64,000 nucleotides of DNA from Mycobacterium paragordonae (GCF_003614435.1 NZ_CP025546.1:4402001-4466000); one strand, 5' to 3'. Shown: positions 32,564 through 41,683, numbered from the stretch's first letter. Made by a program: numbers and translations. The notes: generated by a model from the sequence alone, not told the origin.

Positions 32564-33634
32564 TCACCCATCCGAAAGTCGTTGCGCCAAAGCCCACGCC
32601 ATTCGCGCCAGGGCGCGGTAGCGGTCCCGGACCTCTGATGTGCCGGCCCTGGAGTCGGCCGCATTGCCATCGAGCCCGCGCCGCCACACGCCGGCGGTGA
32701 TGGAGGCAAGGCGGAACATGGAGAACACGATGAAGGCGTCGAGCGACCGGGGTGGCTCCCGGTCCGCATGCCGACAGTAGCTCGCGACGAAGGCTTGCTC
32801 ATCGGGTATGCCGGTGCCCGTGAGGTCCTGCCCCGCCACGCCTTTGGTGCCGCTGAATTCCGGCGAAAGATGGTAGGTCAGACAGGTATAGCCGAGGTCG
32901 GCCAACGGATGGCCGATGGTTGCCAGTTCCCAGTCCAAGACCGCGACAATCCGCGGCTCGCTGGGATGGATCAGGACGTTACCCAAGCGGTAGTCGCCGT
33001 GCGCGATGCACGCCGGCTCATCATCGGAGGGCAGGTGTTCTGGCAGCCATTGCGCCAGCATGTCCATCGTCGGCATGTCTTCCACGCGCGCGCCCTGCCA
33101 CTGCCTCGTCCACAGCGCCACCTGACGCTGCAGGTAGCCCTCCGGCCGGCCGAACCCCTCCAGTCCTGCCGCACGCCAGTCCACACCATGCAGCGCGGCC
33201 AGCACCCGAGCGAGATCCTCGTAGATCGCCGCACGCTGCGCCGGTCTGCAGGTGGGCAAGGCTGGGTCGTGAAAGATGCGTCCGGGGACGTAATCCATGA
33301 TGAAAAAAGCTGTGCCAATGACGGATTCGTCGTTGGACATCAGCCGCATGCGGGGTACCGGCACATCGGTGTCGCGCAACGCCGACATCACACGGTGTTC
33401 GCGTTGCACGTCATGCGCCCGCGGCAGCAACGTGCCCGGGGGCTTCTTACGCAGGACGTACTCGCCCTCGGCGGTGTGCAGGTGAAAGGTCGGGTTGCTC
33501 TGCCCGCCTTGAAACTGGCGAACGCTCAGTGGACCGTCGAAGCCCGGCAATTGGCCGCGCAGGTGCCGTGCGAGGGCGCCCTCATCAAAGCGGTGCGCCG
33601 GTAGCACCGGTACCAGTTCTGCAACACCGTCCAT
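32564..33634 (-). CDS. APH/ACAD10-type phosphotransferase
   Basis: A 356-aa protein from MDGVAELVP, with AAGGTGG 5 bases upstream. The kinase-like fold is shown by GGQSNPTF (nucleotide loop), EYVLRKKPPG (Lys), the Brenner motif HGDYRLGNVLI (catalytic Asp and Asn) and VLDWELATIGHP (metal-binding Asp). The closest group is the aminoglycoside-phosphotransferase-like domain found in ACAD10/11, which phosphorylates 4-hydroxyacyl-CoA intermediates in catabolism. A general small-molecule kinase is the alternative. No acyl-CoA dehydrogenase lies next to it here. Confidence 0.85.
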   Translation of the reverse strand: MDGVAELVPVLPAHRFDEGALARHLRGQLPGFDGPLSVRQFQGGQSNPTFHLHTAEGEYVLRKKPPGTLLPRAHDVQREHRVMSALRDTDVPVPRMRLMSNDESVIGTAFFIMDYVPGRIFHDPALPTCRPAQRAAIYEDLARVLAALHGVDWRAAGLEGFGRPEGYLQRQVALWTRQWQGARVEDMPTMDMLAQWLPEHLPSDDEPACIAHGDYRLGNVLIHPSEPRIVAVLDWELATIGHPLADLGYTCLTYHLSPEFSGTKGVAGQDLTGTGIPDEQAFVASYCRHADREPPRSLDAFIVFSMFRLASITAGVWRRGLDGNAADSRAGTSEVRDRYRALARMAWALAQRLSDG

Positions 33635-33781
33635 CGGTGCCACCTTACGTGTGTCATGCGGCTCCCTAGGGCGGTCGTCGTGAATGTGCCGCCGGACCGA
33701 CCGGACGACTAGATGTTCGCCAAGAAGCATTCGACAAGGCGTCCCGCACTACGTTGTGGCAGTGCGTGATTGGTACTGCCG

Positions 33782-34786
33782 CTAGTTGCCGACGCCGGGC
33801 AGGCCGGCAGCGGACGCAAACGCACGTAGTTCACGCTCGATATCCGGACCCGCCGGCTGATACGCCAATTCGGTGACGCCCGAAGCGCCTAAAGTGGCGA
33901 TCTTGCCAGGCATCTCGTCACGAGTCGCCGTCAAAGCCATCGAGCTCGCCATCGGGATCAGGTCTGCGACGTGAGGTGCGTCCCGCGGGTTCGCCTCGAC
34001 GAGATGGCCGGCGTGGATCGCAAGATGCCGTTCGTGTTGGGGCACAGCCTCAATCGCTTCGCGCCAGTGACGTCCGCCGGGCAACGCGTCGACCGCCGCC
34101 GCGCCGCCCCGTTCGTACATCGCGTGGTAGAGCACCGCAGCTGCCGGGCCGGCGGCCGCGACCACCCGCGGCGACGTCAACTCCTCACCGTCGTCCAAGA
34201 CGGTGCCGAATGCCAGCAACGCGCGCCAGCCGGCCGCCTTCACAGCGTCCGGCTGAGGGACGGCCGCGGAGAAGACGCCGTCGCCCAGCTCGGCCGCGAC
34301 CGCCAACCCTTTGGGACCGTCCGCGCCGATCAGGATAGGCACAGCGAGCGGGCGCTGCGCGCCGAAGCCGGGAAGCTGCAGCATCCGGATCGTGGCGCCG
34401 TCCCACTCAGCCGGCTCGCCTGCCAGTAGCGCCTTGAGACAGCGGACGTACTCGGCGACGCGCCGCCACGGCATCGGTCGCTGCCCCAGCGTGAAGCGCC
34501 CCGTGAACCCCGAGCCGATCGCGACGGCCACACGATTGGGTGCCTGATCGGCGAGCTCGGCGATCGCGGCGGCATTGACCATCGGATGTCGCAGGCTGGG
34601 GACAAGCACCCCAGGACCGAGGCCGATGCGAGTCGTGCGCTCGGCGCACCGGCTCAGCACCATCCACACGTCGGGGTAGAGCGCCGGCGAGTCGTAGAGC
34701 CATGCACGTTTGTAGCCCAGCTCTTCCGCCAGCTCAACGTGTTTGGGAGTGGTTGACGACGTCGCGAACGCGCAGGAGATCTCCAC
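33782..34786 (-). CDS. LLM-class (F420-dependent) oxidoreductase
   Basis: About 334 aa from GTG at 34786 (V/M-EISCAFATSSTTPKHVELAEELGYKRAWLYDS). The upstream frame to 34873 lacks family sequence. The TIM-barrel features of luciferase-like monooxygenases are present: EELGYKRAWLYDSPAL, TRIGLGPGVLVPSLRHP, VAVAIGSGFTGRF, VPILIGADGPKG. Mycobacterial members usually use reduced F420 for hydride transfer or oxidation; the substrate is unknown. There is no clear ribosome-binding site, so translation may be leaderless. It follows the P450 gene (minus strand, 97 bases away) and could share its transcript. Confidence 0.8.
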   Translation of the reverse strand: MEISCAFATSSTTPKHVELAEELGYKRAWLYDSPALYPDVWMVLSRCAERTTRIGLGPGVLVPSLRHPMVNAAAIAELADQAPNRVAVAIGSGFTGRFTLGQRPMPWRRVAEYVRCLKALLAGEPAEWDGATIRMLQLPGFGAQRPLAVPILIGADGPKGLAVAAELGDGVFSAAVPQPDAVKAAGWRALLAFGTVLDDGEELTSPRVVAAAGPAAAVLYHAMYERGGAAAVDALPGGRHWREAIEAVPQHERHLAIHAGHLVEANPRDAPHVADLIPMASSMALTATRDEMPGKIATLGASGVTELAYQPAGPDIERELRAFASAAGLPGVGN

Positions 34787-34882
34787 GTGAGCTGACGGTA
34801 CTCGCCTCGCCCCTGCGGATCCCGATGTCACCAACAGCCGGCGCGATACATGATTTGAGTGGGGCGGCCGCAAGCTTTGCGC

Positions 34883-36178
34883 CTACGCCGCCACGTTCAG
34901 GCTCGTGAGCCCGCGTAGCACCGGATTCGTCCGGTACACCGGCCGGTCATCCACCAGCGAGAGCCTCGGGAACCGCTTCGTCAGCGCATCAAACGCGAGC
35001 CGCGCCTCGAGCCGCGCGAGCGGCGCCCCGAGACAGAAGTGCGTGCCGAACCCGAACGCGAGGTGCGGGTTCGGGGCACGCGCGAGGTCGAGTTGGTCTG
35101 GGTCCTCGAACGTCTCGGGGTCGTGGTTCGCCGAGCCGATGTTCACCAGCACGAGCGAGCCCTCCGAGATCACCTGGTCGTCGATCGCGACGTCTTCCAG
35201 CGCGACGCGCACCGTCGCCTGCACGGGCCCGTCGTAGCGGAGCAGCTCTTCGATCGCGGTCGGGAGCAGCGCGGGCTCCTCGCACAGCCGGTTCCACTGA
35301 TCGGGCTCGCGCAACAGGGCGAGCGTGCCGTTGCCGATCAAGTTCGTTGTTGTCTCGTGCCCGGCGAGCAGCAGCAGGTTGCCGGTCGCGAGCAGCTCCG
35401 CATCGGAGAGCGCGTCGCGCTCCTCCTGAGCCGCGATCATCGCGCTGATCAGGTCCTCGCGCGGTGAGCGGCGTCGGGCGGCGATGACATCGGCGAGGTA
35501 GTCGAAGACCTGGCGCGCCGCCTCCGCGCTGGTCGCGCGTGCCTCGGCATTGGGCGATCCGAAGCCGTTGATCATCGCGCTCGACCACTGACGGAACTGA
35601 CGGTGGTCCTCCGCCGGGACGCCGAGCAGCTCAGCGATCACGATCGCCGGGAGCGGCTCGGCGACGTCGTGAATCAGGTCGAAGGTGCCCTTGGCCTGCG
35701 CCTCGTCGGCGAGCTCGCCGACGATCGCCTCGATGTGGCCGCGCAGCGCGGCGACGCGCTTGGGCGTGAAGGCCTTATTGACGAGTTTGCGGACGCGCGT
35801 GTGGTCGGGCGGGTCCATGACCAGCATCGAGCGCATGCCGGTCGCGCTCTGGCGCAGAAACTCCGGCATGCGGTCGAGGTTGTCGCGCATGAGCGGCGCG
35901 CGCAGCCGCTCGACCGAGAAACGCGGGTCGCGCAACACCGAGTGGACGTCGCGGTAGCGCGTGAGCATCCACGCGCCGGGGCCGGCGTAGTTCGGGACCG
36001 GCACCTCGAGCACGGGCCGCACAGTGCGGATCACGGAGTAAATCGGGTAGGGGTTCTCGAGCGAGCCGGCACTGCGCAGCGGCAGGAAAAGGTCGAAGTC
36101 AGCGGAGCCCTCAGGAGAAGGAAGGGGTGACGACCCGTCGCGAGAGTGCGCCGAGCGCTGCCAGACACGAGACGTCAT
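34883..36178 (-). CDS. Cytochrome P450
   Basis: A 431-aa protein from MTSRVWQRSAH, with AGAGGA 7 bases upstream. Conserved elements in order are AGHETTTNLIG (I-helix oxygen activation), EELLRYDGPVQ (ExxR), and FGFGTHFCLGAPLARLE, the heme-binding loop with the proximal Cys near residue 381. The length and motifs fit the bacterial CYP107/CYP1xx-like soluble class, which needs a ferredoxin and reductase; none is adjacent. The substrate is unknown. The gene and its divergent partner use heavily CG-stacked codons (many GCG/CGC/GAG) unlike flanking genes, suggesting joint acquisition. Confidence 0.92.
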   Translation of the reverse strand: MTSRVWQRSAHSRDGSSPLPSPEGSADFDLFLPLRSAGSLENPYPIYSVIRTVRPVLEVPVPNYAGPGAWMLTRYRDVHSVLRDPRFSVERLRAPLMRDNLDRMPEFLRQSATGMRSMLVMDPPDHTRVRKLVNKAFTPKRVAALRGHIEAIVGELADEAQAKGTFDLIHDVAEPLPAIVIAELLGVPAEDHRQFRQWSSAMINGFGSPNAEARATSAEAARQVFDYLADVIAARRRSPREDLISAMIAAQEERDALSDAELLATGNLLLLAGHETTTNLIGNGTLALLREPDQWNRLCEEPALLPTAIEELLRYDGPVQATVRVALEDVAIDDQVISEGSLVLVNIGSANHDPETFEDPDQLDLARAPNPHLAFGFGTHFCLGAPLARLEARLAFDALTKRFPRLSLVDDRPVYRTNPVLRGLTSLNVAA

Positions 36179-36317
36179 GGCGAGGTCCTCTGGACGAGCA
36201 CAGTGTTGAGAATGACCGACTGACCAGCCACAATAACACCGTGCCCACGACCGCCTCAAGCGCGCGCGAAGCGCCTCCCCTATCGGTACATCGATAGCAA
36301 AGGCGCGCTGCGGCTTC

Positions 36318-37634
36318 GTGATCCAGCACTTCCGAATCGTCCGAGTCCTGCGCGTGGCGCTTGCGGTCGTGCGCGTCCTGCCCCGCTACCTGCTGCTGCT
36401 GGCGCGCGATCGAAGCGCGCTGTGGCCGACCAACGACGCCGACTGGCAGCGCGCGCACGGCGCAGCCGCACGCGAGATCAAGCGCGTCGCGCTCTCGCTG
36501 GCCGGCGCCTTCACGAAGGCCGCCCAAATCCAGGGCGCACGGGCCGACTTCTTCCCGGCGCCCTTCATCGAGGAACTGAGCCAATTCCACGACGCAGTGC
36601 CGCCGCGGCCCTTCGAGACGCTGCGACCGCTCGTTGAGCGCGACCTCGGCCGCCCCCTCGACGAGGTCTTCGCGACGATCGACCGCCGGGCCCTCGCCGC
36701 CGCTTCGTTGGCGCAGGTGCACCGCGCAACGCTGCGCGACGGCAGCCAGGTCGTCCTGAAGATCCGCTATCCCGAGATCCCGAGGATCATTCCGCTCGAC
36801 CTCGGCATGCTGCGCCGCGTCGTCAGGATCGTCATGCTCGTGCAGCGGCGCATCGACCTGCGAGCGCTCGTCACCGAGACGACGCGCTTCATCGAATTTG
36901 AGCTCGACTTCCGGCGCGAGGTGCGCTCGACCGAGCGGCTCGCGAAGAACCTCACTGACGTCCCCGTCGTGGTCGTCCCCCGCGTATATCCGGAGCTGTG
37001 CGGCGACAACGTGATCGTGCTCGAGTACCTGCAAGGCATTCAGGTCGCGCGCACGAAAGAGCTTGTCGCGGCAGGCCATAAACTCTCTGAGATCGCGCGA
37101 AACATCGGCGCGCTCTACGGCACCATGATCTTCGAACAGGGCTTCTTCCACGGCGATCCGCACCCCGGGAACCTCCTGATCCTGCCCGACGGCCGGATCG
37201 GCCTCCTCGATTTCGGCTTGGCCAAGGAGCTGCCACCAGGGTTCGCGCGGCTCGTCGCGACAATGATGGTCTCTTCGATGATCGGCGACTCGCGATCCGC
37301 GTTCGCTGCTGCCGAGCAACTCGGCTTCGACGTCGCCTCAATGAAACCCGAGAACCTGCGCACGCTGATGCTGATGACGATCGGCGACAGCGACACCGAA
37401 GCTGGCTTCTTCGAGATCCTGGGCGAGACGAGCCTGCGCAAGATTCCGGAGGACTTCGCGCTCGTTGGGCGCACGCTGATCCTGCTGAACGGGCTCTCGC
37501 ACCGGCTCGCGCCCGGGCGCCGGTTGATCCAGGCTGAGCTGCTGAAGCACCTCGCCGCGGGCGTGGCCCGGACAGACGGCGACGAGCCGGTTCCACCGCC
37601 CGGCGCGGATAACGCGGCCCGCAAGCCCGCCTAG
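36318..37634 (+). CDS. ABC1/AarF/UbiB-family kinase-like protein
   Basis: A 438-aa protein. The GTG start at 36318 has no good ribosome-binding site, so the exact start is uncertain. ABC1-family hallmarks are AAAS (ALAAASLAQVHRA), VVLKIRYP (Lys), HGDPHPGNLLI (near residue 280) and LLDFGLAKE. The family's N-terminal KxGQ motif appears as KAAQ (AFTKAAQIQGARADFFP). UbiB-type proteins are atypical ATPases or kinases that support ubiquinone or isoprenoid-lipid metabolism. It is divergent from the P450 across 139 bases; the pair may share a control region. It has no N-terminal signal; a hydrophobic stretch lies at residues 10-28. Confidence 0.85.
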   Translation: MIQHFRIVRVLRVALAVVRVLPRYLLLLARDRSALWPTNDADWQRAHGAAAREIKRVALSLAGAFTKAAQIQGARADFFPAPFIEELSQFHDAVPPRPFETLRPLVERDLGRPLDEVFATIDRRALAAASLAQVHRATLRDGSQVVLKIRYPEIPRIIPLDLGMLRRVVRIVMLVQRRIDLRALVTETTRFIEFELDFRREVRSTERLAKNLTDVPVVVVPRVYPELCGDNVIVLEYLQGIQVARTKELVAAGHKLSEIARNIGALYGTMIFEQGFFHGDPHPGNLLILPDGRIGLLDFGLAKELPPGFARLVATMMVSSMIGDSRSAFAAAEQLGFDVASMKPENLRTLMLMTIGDSDTEAGFFEILGETSLRKIPEDFALVGRTLILLNGLSHRLAPGRRLIQAELLKHLAAGVARTDGDEPVPPPGADNAARKPA

Positions 37635-37750
37635 TCCTGAGGTTTGGCGGGGATAGCCGGGGCCACGACGTTCAGGGTTGCTGGTCGGGCAATGAAATAC
37701 CTAGTGGCGCACTATAGTTCGAGACCCGCACCGCGCTGGATGGTGCCGAC

Positions 37751-39181
37751 CTACTGGTAGCGCCAGACACCAACCTGACCGTCGACCCCTTTGAGAGCCG
37801 CCATCTCGCGCGCGCCTACCGGGTTCAGTTCGGTTATCACCTCGGCCGCACCCGGCGCCTCGCGCACATGGTCGGTGCAGACGATCTGGCGCGAGTCCGC
37901 GATCGCCTGGACGCGGGCCGCAATGTTCACTGTCTGGCCGAAATAGTCGAGGCGCTCGTTCAGGTCCACCGCGATGCACGGGCCGGCGTGCAGGCCGATC
38001 TTGAGCTCGAGATCGCCAACCCTGCCAACTTCACGGTTCATCACCATGGCCGCTTCCAGGGCCGGCGCCGGCGTCGGGAAACTCGCCATCACCGCGTCGC
38101 CGATGGTCTTCACCACCGCGCCGCCGCGTGCGGCGACCACCTCGCGCAAAATGCCGAAGTGTTCGCCGACGAGGGCGTAGGCACGCATGTCGCCCATGCG
38201 TGAGTACAACTCGGTCGAGCCCTTGAGATCAGTGAAGAGAATGGTCAGGTTCTTCAGGGCCAGGCCACCCTGCGCCGGAATGCTCTCGGCGCGGAACAGA
38301 TCGCGGAACGCTTGAGTAGTTACCAACTCCTGGACGGAAAAGAACCGATGGAACTTTCCGCCCGACTGCCCAGCCAATAGGGCGAGCTTCGCGGCGAGCG
38401 CCTCCGGCGAGGACGGACGCGGGTCGGCGAAGGCTCCGAAGACCACCGGCCGGCCGAGCCGGTTGTGCAGGGTCATGTGCACTTGGCCGGCCGCAAGCTG
38501 GTCACCATCCTGAACGAGCTCGCCACCGGCAAGGACCTCATAGTCCAATGCGGAACCGCCCGCTTTTTCTTCGACCGTGAACCGCCGCAACGAGTGGTAC
38601 TGCGGCAGAGCCAGCACGTAATGCCCTGGCGCGAGCGACATCTCGGTCTCCAGCTTCGCGCCAGCCGGAGCGGTACCGAACCACACAGGGTTTTCCACGG
38701 CGCGGTCGATGTGTGATCTGTCAGCGACGCTCGGCGAGAAAAACAGTGTGAGACTGTCGCGCAGGAAGTCGAGCTCATTCGCGTTGTGGAAGCGGATCGC
38801 TCGCGCCGATGGCGCGACATTGAAGGTGACCTCGACGTTGTCGTCGATCACCGGGGGTACGGAGATCTCGCAGATTGCGCAGAAGCGGTCCTCGTTGAGC
38901 GCGCGCAGCGCGTGATCGGTGGTGATGAAACAACCGCAGGCCGGGCAGAGGACGCCCCAACCGAACTCGACCACCCCCGCATGCGCCGCGTGAAGGAACA
39001 GGTCCACCGCCAAGCGCTCAGGCGTACCCGTCTCACTCGCGTAGCGATAGGGGTTCATGCGGAAGAGCTTCTCGTCTGGCGACTCGGCTATGTAGCGGGC
39101 AAACCTGCCTACGGCTGTGGCGTCGAAGTGGCCAACGTTCTTGACGGCTGCAAGGCGGCTCTGGAGGACAGCGGTGGTCAT
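37751..39181 (-). CDS. Class III adenylate/guanylate cyclase with zinc ribbon
   Basis: A 476-aa protein with GGGAGGTG just before the ATG. The N-terminal half (about 1-290) has a CPAC...CAIC zinc ribbon at residues 79-103 and a beta-rich region. The C-terminal catalytic domain begins near residue 310 with FTDLKGSTE (first metal Asp), VVKTIGDAVMASF (Lys and second metal Asp) and DYFGQTVNIAARVQ (transition-state Asn/Arg). The Lys-based substrate selector favours ATP, so cAMP is the likely product. There are no membrane helices. The zinc-ribbon/beta part is a candidate regulatory domain whose ligand is unknown. The gene is isolated, with the P450/ABC1 pair downstream. Confidence 0.88.
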   Translation of the reverse strand: MTTAVLQSRLAAVKNVGHFDATAVGRFARYIAESPDEKLFRMNPYRYASETGTPERLAVDLFLHAAHAGVVEFGWGVLCPACGCFITTDHALRALNEDRFCAICEISVPPVIDDNVEVTFNVAPSARAIRFHNANELDFLRDSLTLFFSPSVADRSHIDRAVENPVWFGTAPAGAKLETEMSLAPGHYVLALPQYHSLRRFTVEEKAGGSALDYEVLAGGELVQDGDQLAAGQVHMTLHNRLGRPVVFGAFADPRPSSPEALAAKLALLAGQSGGKFHRFFSVQELVTTQAFRDLFRAESIPAQGGLALKNLTILFTDLKGSTELYSRMGDMRAYALVGEHFGILREVVAARGGAVVKTIGDAVMASFPTPAPALEAAMVMNREVGRVGDLELKIGLHAGPCIAVDLNERLDYFGQTVNIAARVQAIADSRQIVCTDHVREAPGAAEVITELNPVGAREMAALKGVDGQVGVWRYQ

Positions 39182-39316
39182 GGCACCTCCCGGATTGGCG
39201 CCGGTCGGGACGACCGAATTCGCGCGCTAGACCGACAACAACGGACCGGTACTTCTTATTCCGTTATTCCGTGATCGCCCGCATATTTGAACCGTGAGCG
39301 GGGCATCCGTCGGTAT

Positions 39317-39649
39317 TCAGATTGCGCCCGACGAACCAAGGCACCACATTTCCGCCGCGTCGTAACCGGCCAGCGTGGTGAGTAACTCTTCCGTATGCTG
39401 CCCGACGTCAGGTGCTGCCGGCGGCGCGAATTCGTCGTCGGGTTTGGTCTTGATGCACGTTCCCATCAATCGTTGCGACGTCCCGTCGGATTGCGCCTCG
39501 TCGTAGACGAGTCGGCGAACCTTCGCGTGGTCGTCGTCGAACAGATCGGCGCCCAAAAATGCTGGGGCGCCGGCGATATCGGTCGCAATGAAGAAGTCGG
39601 TCCATTCCTTGCGGGTGCGCTCCTTGAATATCGCCGTCAACTCCCCGCG
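39317..39649 (-). pseudogene. 3' fragment of a CaiB/BaiF (family III) CoA-transferase gene
   Basis: About 110 residues are readable: RGELTAIFKERTRKEWTDFF near the start, then FAPPAAPDVGQHTEELL and GYDAAEMWCLGSSGAI at the end. This is the C-terminal part of family III CoA-transferases. The expected 300 N-terminal residues are missing. The match stops abruptly at about 39650, where another truncated gene begins on the other strand. Confidence 0.65.
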
Positions 39650-39655
39650 CAGCCG

Positions 39656-39982
39656 CGGGCCGTCTATCAGAACGTGAGAATGCCCGCCTTCACCGGACCG
39701 GATGCCATTGTGGAGAACATGGCCGGCCAGTTTTCGATGTTCCCGGAGTCCTACGCCTTCGAAATCGTCAACCTCGCCAGCGATGGTCCCGTGGTGCTCA
39801 CCGAACGCCTGGACTACATTCAGGCTCCTGACGGAAGTAAGCCGGCCATCCCGGTGATGGGGACCTTCGTCGTCGACGACGACGGGAGGATCACTCGCTG
39901 GACCGACTATTTCGACCTGAATCTGATCATGAAGCTCCTGCAAGACGAGGACATCAGCGGCCTGGTGCCCGCGACGACATGA
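39656..39982 (+). pseudogene. 3' fragment of a limonene-1,2-epoxide-hydrolase-family gene
   Basis: About 108 residues from AVYQNVRMPAFTGPDAIVEN to WTDYFDLNLIMKLLQ, matching the C-terminal two-thirds of limonene-epoxide-hydrolase-like (NTF2-fold) proteins. The first 40 or so residues, including one of the catalytic Arg/Asp contributors, are absent. The frame upstream is antisense to the CoA-transferase relic. It abuts that relic head to head. Confidence 0.65.
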
Positions 39983-39991
39983 GGGGGTTCC

Positions 39992-40387
39992 ATGCGAATG
40001 CCAAGGGCCATCGCAGACTTCAACAGTCGAGTCACCAATCCAACGGCTCTTTCGATCACGCCGTGGCTTCCATGCCTGGGGACTCTCGAACACGTCGGAC
40101 GCAAATCAGGCAGGCATTATCGAACGCCGCTGTTGGTCTTTCCTATCCGCGACGGCTTTGTCGTTCTCATCGGGTATGGACCGAAGTCGGACTGGTTGAA
40201 GAACGTACTCGCCGGTGGACGGGCGGTGCTGCACAAGCGCGGCAAGAGTATTGCGCTAGGCAATCCCCGTGTCCTGAGTAAAGCTGAGGGCGCAACGCTC
40301 GTGAACGGGCTACCTGGTGTGTTTTACCGTCTGTTTCCGTACGACGAAGGGGCGCTGGTGTTGACCAAAGTTGATGCCACGCAGTGA
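39992..40387 (+). CDS. Deazaflavin (F420)-dependent nitroreductase-family protein
   Basis: A 131-aa protein with GGGGG 4 bases before the ATG. It has the split-beta-barrel Ddn fold seen in GTLEHVGRKSGRHYRTPLLVF, the GRKSG-type F420-binding segment, and VVLIGYGPKSDWLKNV. Family members use reduced F420 to reduce quinones or nitro drugs. It starts 10 bases after the stop of the truncated epoxide-hydrolase gene, so the two were probably an operon before the deletion. The gene itself looks intact. Confidence 0.85.
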   Translation: MRMPRAIADFNSRVTNPTALSITPWLPCLGTLEHVGRKSGRHYRTPLLVFPIRDGFVVLIGYGPKSDWLKNVLAGGRAVLHKRGKSIALGNPRVLSKAEGATLVNGLPGVFYRLFPYDEGALVLTKVDATQ

Positions 40388-40513
40388 CTTTGAGCACGAG
40401 CGTCTATCGCGGACGTGATCCGCGGGATGAAAGCTTGGTTTTACGCCGGAATCCGGCTCCTCATGCAGTGCAAATGCTGGTGATTCCGTCCCAACCTGCC
40501 GCAAAATAGAGCG

Positions 40514-40906
40514 ATGAGCGCCCGCGAATACCGCGACGACGACACCGGCTATCTCAATTGGCGCGACAAGAATCCACACGGCTATGTACTCAACATCCAC
40601 CGGAACCACAGTCCGGCCGACGCGCATCTGCATGATGTCAGCTGCAGCTCGCTCCTCGCCCCAATCGTCGCCGGGCTCAAGCTGACCGACCACTACGTAA
40701 AAGTCTGCGGAAGAACCGCAGATGAGGTACGAGAGTGGGCTGGTGAGCATGTGAGCGAGCCGCTACCCGATTGCAAGTCCTGCCGCGACATAGGCGCAAA
40801 CGGTGGAGGTACTAGCCACAATCAGTCCGACGCCAGAATGTGCCCCCGGTGCTCCATGTATCAACTATCGGTGACCGGCAAGTGCCCATCCTGCGACGAG
40901 GACTAA
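40514..40906 (+). CDS. Hypothetical protein with C-terminal zinc ribbon
   Basis: A 130-aa protein. The N-terminal part (DDTGYLNWRDKNPHGYVLNI) looks like a small globular domain containing conserved-looking His and Cys (HLHDVSCSSL, KVCG). The C-terminus has CPRC-x11-CPSC, a probable zinc ribbon. There is no signal peptide. I do not recognise a function. It precedes the toxin-antitoxin operon on the same strand but is separated from it by an operator-like dyad. Confidence 0.65.
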   Translation: MSAREYRDDDTGYLNWRDKNPHGYVLNIHRNHSPADAHLHDVSCSSLLAPIVAGLKLTDHYVKVCGRTADEVREWAGEHVSEPLPDCKSCRDIGANGGGTSHNQSDARMCPRCSMYQLSVTGKCPSCDED

Positions 40907-40990
40907 ATCCTCCGCCACACCACCCCTGCACCCGCCATAGGAGCAAGGACCCGCTGAATCGTGCGCGAGAGAGGCGGCGTTGAGTCCAAG

Positions 40991-41027
40991 TATGCATTTC
41001 ATAGGTTTTTAGCCTATGATTTGCATA
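40991..41027 (+). promoter_or_regulatory. Dyad operator of the AbiE-type toxin-antitoxin operon
   Basis: Two 15-base arms (40991-41005 and 41013-41027) are inverted with a 7-base spacer and match at 13 of 15 positions. The inner CATAGG/CCTATG and outer TATGCA/TGCATA are exact. It lies 14 bases before the antitoxin ATG and just upstream of the AAGGAG site. AbiEi antitoxins are known to bind such inverted repeats and repress their own operon; that use here is inferred. Confidence 0.7.
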
Positions 41028-41041
41028 ACGAAGGAGCAAGC

Positions 41042-41683
41042 ATGGCGCGAAAGCGCAGCACAGCGGTCCCCGCCGGCTTGACCGCGCATCCACTCGGCAC
41101 GTTCCGTCCGGCACAGGCGAAACACACCTACGCGTACCCCGCTGCGGAGGTGGCGCGTCTGCGCGAACGCGGACTCCTGCACCGTCTCACCGACGGCTAT
41201 TACGTCGTCGTGCCGCGGGACATGGTGGGTCGCAGCTGGATGCCGGGCCTGGAAACCGCAGCGGCAGGTATCGCTTCGGCGATCTACGGCCCGGACGACA
41301 TTGTCGTCATGGGCGTCAGCGCCGCGCGGCTACACGGAGCGATTCCACGCGCACTGGCCACGGCGACGGTCGCCGTCCCAGCCCAGCATCGCCCTATCGC
41401 GTTGTCTGACCGCACTGCGGTGGTTCGCTTCGTCAAGCGGCACACCCAACAATTAGACGCCGAACGCTACGAGACCGAACTCGGATCGACGCTGATTACC
41501 ACACCCGAGCAGACCATCCTGGATCTTGCCCACCGCCCTGAACTTGGCGACGCCGAAATCGATGTTCCGACCGCCGTCGCGGCACTGTATGAGCACAGCG
41601 ATGAGGACCGCCTGAAGGCCCTGGCGATCGAACAGCGACGTGGGGCATCACTGGAGCGGGCAAAGGGCTGGACCCATCAATGA
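41042..41683 (+). CDS. AbiEi-family antitoxin (type IV-like, MenA-like)
   Basis: A 213-aa protein with AAGGAG 5 bases before the ATG. The N-terminal part (residues 1-60; EVARLRERGLLHRLTDGYYVV) is the winged-helix DNA-binding domain of AbiEi antitoxins. The C-terminal part (VMGVSAARLHGAIPRA, TTPEQTILDLAHRPELG) is the antitoxin domain. It overlaps the toxin gene by four bases (ATGA), the usual coupled arrangement. The strong dyad directly upstream suggests autoregulation. In M. tuberculosis the comparable systems are MenAT1-4. Confidence 0.85.
   Translation: MARKRSTAVPAGLTAHPLGTFRPAQAKHTYAYPAAEVARLRERGLLHRLTDGYYVVVPRDMVGRSWMPGLETAAAGIASAIYGPDDIVVMGVSAARLHGAIPRALATATVAVPAQHRPIALSDRTAVVRFVKRHTQQLDAERYETELGSTLITTPEQTILDLAHRPELGDAEIDVPTAVAALYEHSDEDRLKALAIEQRRGASLERAKGWTHQ

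Noticed and set aside
36111..37319. A 402-codon minus frame opposite the ABC1-kinase gene
   Set aside because: The plus strand has all ABC1 motifs; the minus translation has none.
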